From Antedon mediterranea (taxonomy: Eukaryota; Echinodermata; Crinoidea; Comatulida; Antedonidae): a stretch of DNA of 60,000 bases. The notes under the pieces were generated by a model that had not been told where the DNA came from, did no database searches, and worked only from the letters and a program-made list of their open reading frames with translations. The translations under genes were made by a program, and so were the position numbers. The stretch covers positions 24,040,288 through 24,100,287 of the forward strand of contig NC_092676.1 of the NCBI RefSeq assembly GCF_964355755.1. Direction: 5' to 3'. This document shows, in pieces, positions 45,601-57,600 of this stretch (positions within the stretch are counted from its first letter, which is position 1; every line of letters begins with the position of its first letter).

Positions 45601-48600
45601 CAATAGCTATACATAAATAACAATTGTGTCTTTTTCACTAAATTTTATTGCAAAAATATCTTGTTCTTTCTTCTCCCGACAAAAAAAATTATAATTTTCT
45701 CCGGCAAGTAAAATTATTGTTATTAATATTATTGTTGATACAGTAGTGTATTTCATTATTAAATATTGCAGATGAAATACTGTATGTTGAATTCTTGTCT
45801 TTGTTCAGACTATTTTTATTTTAAGGGACCACTTGTTAATGTTACAAACTGTAAAGCCGTGTCTGACACTATTCTTTATGTCACAAAATAATGTGCCCAT
45901 GCTGTATATGGACATGATGTCATACCACTACCATATTTGGGTATTCTCTACCATATTTAGGCACATCGCATTTTTTTTTTTTGCAAAATAGTTTAATAGT
46001 GTAGACAGAGCTTAAGAAAAATCATCAACAAAAAAATATGAAACATAGTTCAATGATGATCTTTTTAATATATTATTTATCAATTAAAATAATTTTGATA
46101 AAATAATTATTTTAATATTATAAAGTTCATTTGTTGTCAACACAGTTGAAACATTGGGTGGTCTTGCATCATAAAAGCTACAGTAATGATAATCCGGTTA
46201 CGCTATTTTACTTATTAACAACCAATACAGAAATTATTCAATGTGAACAATATATGCAAAATTTTACTTGTGATTTCGAAACTGAATGTTAGTTTCACTA
46301 ACAGTTTTAATAGTTAAGAACAAAGCAAATTTTGGAAATGATCAATCAATCAATAAAAAAAATATTGGTTGCGAGTTAAAGCACATTAATTTCTGCTGTT
46401 CAGTTCTTTAGACGTTGTAGTATAGTCTACATTCATTAATTATACTTGTATCAAATTGGTCAATGACTTTTCGTTAAATGGAAGTTTATTTTTAACATGT
46501 CGTCGCCTTCTTCCATATGGAAACCAACAAAGGATCTGATTCATCAAGAGCAATTGCACTTTACACTTGCCACTCGCCGGTGGACTAATCTTTTGGATAA
46601 AATACTCGCTTGTAACGCCTTCAGCCAAAAACACGCCAACTAAACCGATCATGTATTAGTTTCACAGATTCTTTATAGGATGGAGGTAAATTATAATCTA
46701 TTTGTAGTATTTATTTACTTGTTTTCTTTCTGTTTAAATTCTCTGATAAACTGTCTGAAATTTGGTAGCGTATTCTTTGATTGACATAGGTTTAATTTGT
46801 TGTACTTTTTCAGAGAGTATTTAGGAGCTTAGTATTAGGTGTTGTGATTGGTGAATTTGGATTCTAAATCATTTGCATATGGCATCGTTTATTATCAATG
46901 TATGTGTATAGAAATATGTGTTGGTATGTGAATTACTTTATAATGTATTAAATCTGTAGAGGAATCAGATATGATCAAATTCTAGATTAAATAGAATGAA
47001 AAGATATCTCAACCATGAAGAAAATAGTATAGTCCTGTTGCAGGTAATTACACTCAGTTCATTATAATAAAGATCTGTATGGTCAGTTGAGTCCAATACA
47101 ATATAACGAGTATATTGTAAGTTATATAATTCTAGTTCAATAAATATCTGGTACAATACTGTATGTATTATTTTAAATGAAGACACACATAAAAAAGAAA
47201 AGGAGGACAGTTAGACGGTAATTTCTGTCATTTTCAAATGTTTCGGAATATCGACTGAACATGCGGTCTTATTAGTTAAAATATTCTCATTTATCTATTG
47301 TCCCCAATCGAAAGAAAACTCTTAACATTGTTTTCTTTTATATAGTTAATATATTATGTAATAAAGTATAATGCTCTGTTTACACTGTCAAAATATATAT
47401 GTACATGATGATGTCATATTTGGACATATCACTACCATATTTGGGCACATCACACTTTTTTGTCAAACTAGTTTGAGTGTAGACATTGTTTTAAAATGTT
47501 TCTCATCTATTTTCTATAGCTACCTTTGATTGGGAAGTCTTAACAGTTGTTTTGAAAACTCCATTTAAAATCATTATTTAAAAGAAATTGAGGTAATTTT
47601 ATTCACCCAGTATATTAAGCAGTGATTTCCTCTCAGCAGTAAACATGCTCAAGATAGAATTGTACTTGATGTTAAAAATAACCTTTCCATTTGTTAGTTT
47701 GTAGGTTTTATGTGTTGATGTTTTTGAAGGTCAGGGTATAAACAGAACATCCTAGAAAATTAGCTTTCAGACTCTGTAAAAACATGTACATGACATGACT
47801 GATAAATTAATATATTTGTAAATGTATAATGTTGATAGGAATAGGATATAAAATTATTCTTAATATTTAGCAATAACCTATAGCAATATCCTGTGTAAAG
47901 CAATGTCTACACTATCAAACTTTATGTGACAAAAAATGTGCCCATATATGGATATGATGATGTCATATCACTACCATATTTAGGTATATCAATACCATAT
48001 TTGGGCACATCACACTTTTTGTCAAACTATTTCAATGATGGTGTAGACGGAGCTTAAAATCAAAATAAATGTTTTATAATGACAAAAAGCATGATCATCG
48101 ACATCACACAAATAAAAATATTTATTTTTATTTAGCCTATTTCTTGCCTAGGTTGAACAGGATTGAACCAAAAAGAGTATAAAGATATACTACTGTAGTA
48201 AGCTATTCATTGAACATCATTACCAACATTACAACAGCAAAGTTCTTTATTCGGACATCCTCTACGTTTCTTTTAATCCAATATGTTCCGTCTGATAAGG
48301 ATGAGGAAACTAAAGTACTGTAAAGTATCTTGCCCAATAACAAAAACAAGTTGACATAAAGGTCTTGAATGTTCACATACAGTTCAGTAGAACTCCCTCC
48401 TTTGGGACACCCCTATTCAGGGGACACTCTTACAGTAAGTAAATAAGAGGACACTTTCTGGTGTACCAAACGAGAAGAAATATGCAACATTACAGCCAAC
48501 CCTATTCAGGGGACACTTTCTCATGAATTGAACAAAGGATGATAAATGTATTTATAGCCAACCCCTATTTAGGGGGCACACGCTAAAGGGGACACTTTGG

Positions 48601-51600
48601 TCCTAAAGGTATCCTTTCCATCCTTTCCAGGATAATAATAATAATAATAATTTTCTTTCTCATGAATATTTAATAATAAATTTGCATAAAAATGTCTTTT
48701 AAAAATACCATACATACAGTACTCAGACTTAATAGTATTTCTACTTTACGTTATAAAAGTATGTACTTTTATGTGGTGTAAAATTATCGTTGGATGTGAA
48801 ACAGTTGATATTTATGATGAGCAGTTGTTGTGATATAATATATGCTCATTAATATGCGCGCTATATATTTGAATATATACATCACATGAATACATATTGG
48901 TTTCTCCACTGGTGCATAAAATGAATAACAAAAATAGATACATACTAAAAGACTAGTGGTGCCTACCAGCCTATTTTGACAGTTAAAAGCTGAAATACCA
49001 TACACTGAATTTAAAACGATCTTGTTTTTAGTGCAATGTTTTAGTTGTACATTAAAGTTTACATGTATTAAATCCTGAACATGAAATCCTATACTTTATT
49101 TTATTGTACTGATCTGTATGTTTGACAAAAATAAATCCGGTTAAAATGCTCTTTTTATGTATTATAATAAAATAATCAAATCATTTTACACTCAGTATTT
49201 TGAGTGACATTTGAGGGTATTTTGAGTGAAATTTTTGGGTATTTTGAGTGACATTTGAGTGGATGTTAGTTGCAGAGAAATTAAAATTTTAAAATGTTAT
49301 TCTAATAGCAATCTTTAGTACAGTCTGATTTCATTTCCGTTAAAAATATTAAAAGTTTACCAGCTGTTATTTTAAAATATTTTTTATCTTTAGTTTTGAA
49401 ATGAAGAATTTTATACTTTTTTTTTTTGCAATTAGATTTTAAAACATTTGATTTGCTTTTAAATCATGACACCGACAGAAGAACCCTATAATAAAGGGAT
49501 GACTTCATGACAAAAAAAGTATTGAAGTGCAATATTAACCCTACAGTAATTACAGTAGAGTGAATCTACTGTACTATTACAGTGACTATAATCTTGTAAA
49601 ATTTAAGATGTCTACTCTATCAAACTAGTTTGACAAAAAAAGTGTGATGTGCCAAAATATGGTAGTGATATTCCCAAATATGGTAGTAACTTGCTATCCA
49701 TATTATGGGCACCTCACATTGTTTTGTCACATAAGGTTTAATAGTGTAGACAGAGCTTTAATCTATTTCTTGCCAAGCTAATACCTAGATAAACTGACAA
49801 TAGCCTATCCCTCTCTATGAATAAAAAATACTGTACATTACAAAACAAAAAATCAGTCTTCAAGAAACACCCCTATAAGAATCGTCTGATAATTCATTCT
49901 AAGGACTCTATACCATTGTTGTCATTACTTTTCGTAACGCCAATTGTGTGTGTGTTTAGTATATAAAATCTGTAAGCAAAATAATAATTCTTTTGTTTGT
50001 TTTTTTTTGTGTGTGTTTGTAGGAGTTTGCAACGTTAACCAAAGAGCTAAACCATGCAAGGGAGCAGATATTAGACCGAGAGGAAGAGATTGCTGAACTG
50101 AAAGCAGAAAGGAACAACACAAGGGTTTGTATACCAATAACAATTTCTTTAAATCCTGATACTACAAAATTCCAAAAGAGGTGGTTGCTGTCTGCAGTCT
50201 TTCATTGAGACTAGATTTTCGCGTTGACTATATGTTGACTGCCCACCTATTACGTCATTTCTATGATATGCCCGCATACGCTAGACGACTCGCACACCGA
50301 CGACAAATTTGAGCACTTGTTCAATGTTGGCGTTCGCTTTCTGACATGAATACCAGTTGACACCAAATTACATTACATCACACATTCACTGGCACGTCAA
50401 CGTAAATGTCCACTTTAATCTAAAAGTTCATATATCTGTCGACGAGAAACAGTCGACTACCACCCATGTGAACATACATTCACTGGCACGTCAACGTAAA
50501 TGTCCACTTTATTCTAAAAGTTCATATGTCTGTCGACGAGAAACAGTCGACTACCACCCATGTGGACATGTACTTTGTTCACGTTTATTCAAATCTAAAA
50601 GTCCCTATTGATATTTTGACACATTGTTATATACTATCAATATGGGTTTTGACAGGTAGAATAAAGACATAAATAATTGGGAAAGAATTACTTAAAACAG
50701 AACCATTTCCTAACTAATAATTTGATGAATATAAATAGAGGTCATACTACGATTGAATAGCAGGAGCCAGATATCTTGAGAATACATCATACCTTAATTA
50801 AAGCCTTCAAGTAAACAAGAAAAAGAGACACATATATATGCACAGTGCAATGTATTGCGTTAAATTAAATATACTTTTTTTGTAGTTTCTCATTTTAAAA
50901 GGTTAAATTTTGAGCTAGAAAAATTAGATAAACCAATGCTTGAGATACATCACTTGTATTGATTTTTTTTTAAATGCTTGTTCAATTAAAAAATTAAGCG
51001 CTCAAAAACTGAGAGAAATTTAAATGCAGATACCGACATAATGTGCTTTTACTATTTCGAGCAATGTTAAATATACAATAAATAACTCTAAGATTTTAAT
51101 AAGCTTTTGCCTGGTCCGTTGGTTTATTTGCAAAAAAAAATTTAAATTGGATAATTTAAAAATTGTGGGCATTATTGTACAAATAAACTTACTTTACACA
51201 AGCTTGGTAATTTACTTGGCAAATGAACTACCCATTCCTATAAAGATCCTCTAATGAGGACGTGCCACGGATGAATGGGTAGGATCGTCCTGCTGGTATT
51301 GACTATTGCGTTTCAGTTATGATTCTGATATCAGACAAATTTATTCTTTCCATCGAGGTATAATTATTTCTATTTTGATGTTGAAACTAATTTTAAATGT
51401 CCCAATTGGACATAGTCTTGATCTAATACGAGTTGACTGTCTATCATAGAAAAATAAATCTCTAAAAATAAAAATTATATAATAGTTACACACTGATATC
51501 TCCTATTTTTGTTATCCTATGTAACTGTCTGTACATATGCTAACTATCCGTACATATGCTAAATATCCAAAAATAAGATTTTGGCCAATAATATGAGCAG

Positions 51601-54600
51601 CACAAGTCATTTTATGCCAATATATAATCCTATTATCAACAGTGATATTATGTTACACTTTTCAATTATAAATGATAAAAAGCAGCTTTTGTACAATAAA
51701 CTTGATACAGTATTACTGTATATAGATAAACACAATTTTTGTAAGAAGGCCTTTCTAAAAAAAAACATGTCCTCTTAATAGGGGTGTCCGTTGAATATGG
51801 GTTTGCCGTAGTAGACAATATACACAATATATTGCTCCTTGGTTAGTGTCTCCTATGAACATGGGTGTCTCCTGAATAAAGTTGTCCCAAAGGCAGAGTT
51901 CTATCATAATTTAAACAAAACATTTTTTAGTTCTTCACTTCTGTTGATAGCTTTGCTGCAATGTACTGTATGAAAATCACCTTTAACAAAAGCCTTTATC
52001 TAGTTTAAAATAGTCATTATTTTTTAAACAGCAGAACATCAATTTATTAATGAAAGAAAAAACTAATGGATAGATTTATAAAATATTATGTCAGAACACA
52101 TTGATATATCATTATAAAGATATGGCACTAAAAGATGTGCAACTTTCAATTGAGATGTAAAGAAAAAAGATTCCAAGTTCAAGGCTTGCATATAATAATG
52201 CAATTAATGTGAAAACATAGTCTCGTTTCATATAAAACATTACCATTTTTAGGCAGTTATATTTTATAATGTGATAAATATAATGAATTTTAGATTGTTC
52301 TCTCCCTAATAGAACTGAACTTCTACTACAATGCTTTAAAAAACATAGTCTTAATGTAAAAATGATGCATTGTATTTCATTATTATAAATTGTATTCCCT
52401 TAGAAATGGAAAAGTTATTTAAAATATATGAGTATATAAGTGCATTAGTGTAATTATAAAAAATGCTAAATAAAATGTTTTATCTACTTTAATTGCGTTG
52501 TTAATGTTTGTGGGTTCTGTACAGACTACTTGTCAGATTGTACGATTGTATTTTTGTACAGCAGAACCCATATTAACTGGACACCTTCAGGACCCAACAA
52601 AGGGCCTTGGATAAGGGTTAGCTATAGTGTTAAAACAACTGATCATCATTCATTTCATGGGAAATGAAATAGAGGTGTCCCCTTTTCAGAGGATGTTACA
52701 AGGAAGGTACAGAAATTTTCAATTGCATTAAAGTACAGACTGTACTGTTACTATAGTAGAAATTTATTTAGAAAAAAAAAAGTATGTTTTTTTAGAGATT
52801 TTACAGTTTTTCATTGACTTCGGTTTCGAGATAGTAGAGTCATGGAGATATAACAGTTGTGTAATTTGGATATTGTGTGAATTAATGTCTATTGTGTATG
52901 GTAAATAATATATTACAAAGAACACTATAAAAATACATAAAAAATGCAACAGGATAAGATAATAACAAAGAAACCACAATAGGATTATTTAGAAAAAATA
53001 ATACTTTACAAAAATTTGAAGGACATAATAAACTATACATTCATGCATATATTGTACTCTATTGAACTTGTTGAAATGATCTTGGAATAGTATTAAAGCT
53101 GGTTAGTAGGTAATAAAATCTAATGCTAGAATAGAATCATTCCGTTATAGTTAGCAAGCGACGCTATAAATTCAAATTGAAAACCAGAGAATTGAATTAG
53201 TGTAAAGGAATATAGTTTATTTCCTACATTTACCAAAGGTAGAGAAATGTATTTAAGTAAAAGCTGACGGATAAGTTTAACAACCATTTATATTCAAAGT
53301 AGAGGTCGTTGTACTTTGTAATTGTAAGTTGATGTTGCAATATATTTTTTAAACATAAGATGCTGTTTATCAGTAACTATTAAGAGTGGGTGCAATCAAC
53401 AAAGGTGAATAACAGTTGAAAGTACTAGTGTAATAAACATTTATTTCCAAAAAATTCTGTTATTACTCTTAGTCTTTAGCACCTAATACAATGTTTCTAA
53501 TTTCTTTACACATAAAAATGATCCATCAAATATCCCAAGATAACCAAAAAATGAAGAAGCAGGAAAACCATTTAAACCGCTCCATTCTCCAGCAATGTAG
53601 CAATTGTAATCTAATTCTCAATAATAAGTTGATCTTACTAGTGTTGATACTTTGTACTGATAATAGTCTATTTTGATATCATATAAGGAAGCACACTATA
53701 GTATTTCCAGTAAGAGACCACCTCGTGGGTGTTTTTTCCACCCACAAGAACCCTAATTAATACACTTAACAAAGCTACAGTTTAATGTAGTATTGCCTAT
53801 GAATTAACCATACTGTAAAATCTTAATTGGGGATTTATTGTTGGGAAAAAAAAAACAAGATTACAGTACGGACCAAAGGCTAATACATAAACACTACACA
53901 TTTTTTTTATCGAGAAGAAAGCCATTAAATACAACAAATAAATTATAGAACTGTTCTATTCTAATATACTGTAGAGCAAATGTAAAATATTATATAATAA
54001 GAAATGTATTCACCACTGAAAAGAATGTAGCAAATAAATGTGAAACATCAACAAAATAAAAAACACTTCTAAATCACAACAGCTTTTTGAAGCATTTGTA
54101 GCCAATTTCCTTCAGTATCAACAACCAATAGGAAGGCATGTACATTTCCCATGTCTGCAGCTGATAGTTTGTAGCTAATAAACATGCTGGAGAAAACACA
54201 CAGAAGTTCTCTAAGAGGGAGAGTTTGATTTTGACATCTTGTTTGCTCTATTTAATAACAATAGACTTTTATAAGCATTAGCTCTGTCAAAAATATGTGA
54301 TGTGCACATATATGGAAATGGTGATGTCATATCACTACCACATATGGGCATATCACTACCATATTTGGGCACATCACACTTTTATAAATCCCTTTCCTTT
54401 AACCAAATAAAGAATTCATATACTTTGTTGTAATACTTTCTTTATAGAGATTCATATTTAACATAATTGCAAATAAAAGTAGATTTATAATCATCAAATT
54501 ATTATCATTTCTGTTTTTTTTAGTTGCTTTTGGAACATCTAGAGTGTTTAGTATCCCGGCACGAGCGATCACTCAGAATGACGGTGGTTAAACGTCAAGC

Positions 54601-57600
54601 CTCCTCTCCCGCTGGCGTCTCTTCAGAAGTAGAAGTACTAAAAGCGTTGAAATCATTATTTGAACATCATAAAGCGCTCGACGAAAAGGTGCGCGAGAAG
54701 TTAAGGATAGCAATGGACCGGGTAGCATCGCTTGAAGATGAACTTATACAAACGCAAACGGAGAATCAAATTCTACGGGAACAACATGTACGCTTAACGA
54801 ATCAGGAAAAAGAACGCAAAATATCTTCCACAAATTCTAGTCATGAAGATATACCAACAGGAATTAGAATGTCTAAGGTATTAATACTATTAAGTTGATT
54901 TACTAATAAATGAAAAACATGTCATATTTTATTATAAGGTCTCACTTGGGTCAGCTTTTTCTCAGTCTCACAGATTTTCTCATATTTTACCGATTAATTT
55001 CTTGAATATTACTAGAAGATATTCAATTTGTACAATGCCTGTCAAATATGTAAATAGTGTACATTTTTCAAAAAATACTAAAGTCTTAATTTAAGTTTTC
55101 TTTTCAGTTTTAAATAATTAAATTTAAGTTTAATAAAATAATGTTAAGAAATTAGTATTTAATGTAAAGTTTCTTCTTTCATTTACCAACTTTCTCCGAC
55201 CACCATTTCTAGGGGGTCAGATGAACATTACATTTGTTGGATACAGTAAATGATCTACAAAACCAGACTCCTGGATATAATATTAGACCTGTAACTAAAT
55301 AATTTTCAATAAGAAGGTGTGACTAATTTTTATGTAAACACGATTGTGTTCCTCTTGCAGCGGTTGTCCAACGGCTCGATCGATCCAGATGACGACGTGA
55401 ACAGGGTCATCGAACTACAAGACACACTAGAGAAGCAGAACCATGAGCTGAGGATGTCTCGAGATAGGGTGTCAGAATTCTCAGATAGAATTAATGAATT
55501 GGAAGACAAGCTAGAAATTATGCAAAAAGACCTGTTTAAATCACAAGATGCTAGTGGGAAGTATCAAAAAGAACTCCGAGAAGTAAGTTTTGTTTTCGTA
55601 GCCTTGTAGGAGGGTTAAATGGCCGAGGGGTTAAAGATATTTGATTTGATTTTATTTTATTCGGTTTCAACATAAGATTACAAGACAATATTAAGACAAA
55701 AAATTTTTGGAAAGATTAATGAAAAAAGACTGAATATGTCATTTTGCAGTTTTAGTAAAGTTATTCATTTCCGTAGAAAACAAAACTGTAAACAAATAAC
55801 GATTTCATTTTTAAAAAGACAAATAAATAGTTAATTCAACCTAAAACTTCCAGTCAATTCGAGTATTTTTGCTTTACAATTACAGTTTTTTCAGGTAAAT
55901 TTTTTTTAACAATCCAATTTTTATCAAATTGAATAATATTATGTAACATTAAAATGGCATATTAAAAACAAATTAAGAAAATTAGGAAAAATATATCTTT
56001 TTAAGGTAGTGGGAGTTTTAACCATAGCTTTAACAAACCTGTTTGTCTTTAGCATGGTAAAACTATTGTCTAATAATAAATTTGAACCTCTTCTCATCAT
56101 CATCTACCCACATCGTGTGCCCTATTCATCCTTATCATTTTCATCATCCTCACCTTATTATGTACACCAGTGACTATCTATATTCTTGATGTAGAATCCT
56201 CTAAAAATACATGTTTTAGCAAACTTTGCTTTAGTTAAACTGACAGGCTTTATTTTCCAACACCTTTTTTTTTTGGTTCTTGTAGACACAATTAACAATC
56301 CATACATTTTTACGTTATCCAAAGAAAATTTTTTATAATCAAATTCTTATCATAAATGGACCTTAAAAGAATGCTAATAAATTTGACAAACAGATTTTCT
56401 GTTGGACTTTGTTCTTTAAAAAACATGAACAGTGAACTATCAATGCAATTTATTAGTCGTAAATAAACACAGAAAAAAATGGTTTTTTTTTATCTGGCTC
56501 ATACCATTTACTTATAGGGGTGTTTAATAAATATTATTTAATTTTGGCTGCTTTCTATCCAGATATCAATATCACTTTTGTATATATGGTTTATCTTGAT
56601 CTAATTTATTTTTAATGTATATTTTACTTTCCTTTGAATTTTAGACTATAAAAAAGTAATAAATAATTTAAAAGATTATTATTGTGCTTTTCTTATGTAG
56701 CATAAAGTAATTTATGAACGATAGTAAGCGTATAAATATGATACAATCAGCATAAGTTTGCAAATGTATAAAGAAAGATAGTGGGATGTGTGCTTCCAAT
56801 TATCCACTCAATCTTTCTATAGCTTTTATATTTTTGCCTACATTCTACAGGGCAATATGGAAGTTGATCTATGAATTTGTTTTTATTGCTAAAATTGTTA
56901 CCACTCTGGTAAAAACATTTTTAATGTGGAGGTTACCAACTATGTTTGATTAGATTTGATCTTGTGTAAAATTGCAACCCATAACAAAGTACTTTTCATT
57001 TTAATAAGTAATCGCTTCAAAAAAATCTTTATTCATATTTAATTCATCTGATTGACAGCAATATGTTACAGTATATTCAAACCTTTTCTGTTCTTTTGAC
57101 GATATTGAATGTACAGGTACTAAACAAGAGAATGACATGACAACAAATTGTCTTCATGGTAACATCATTCATAGACTAACAGATTGGAATATGAGATAAA
57201 CATTATATTATATTTTGTTGTGTCCGTTTAATATAAAGTAGATGGTATTTACAGTACATGTAATGTTCTAAGCAAGTGGGTTGATGAAATTAATTGTGAA
57301 ATTTAGCTCTCGGTGAACACTGTTCATATAAATGGCCAATTAGTTATAAGCCTCTTAATGGATTTGTAGAAAATGAAGTTGATTTTAATGTCTGTCTTTC
57401 CTACCAATGTTTAAACTAGGCAATTCAACACAAAGATGAAGTGGATGACAGGATAGCCACGTTAGAGAAGCGTTACCTCAGCGCCCAGAGGGAGTCTGCG
57501 TCATTACATGACCTGAACGATAAGTTAGAATCTGAATTGTCTAATAAAGAGGGTCTTCTAAAACAAGGGGAAGATCGCACACGGCAGCTTATGGAGCGCT

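Larger units (their letters stand above)
50125..54523 (+). other. PPFIA: Liprin-alpha intron 2
   Basis: 4.4 kb. Contains the 94-bp tandem duplication (50383-50570), an inverted GGGACACC-type repeat (51765-51908) and a truncated MITE (54280-54383). No other gene is seen. Confidence 0.8.
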
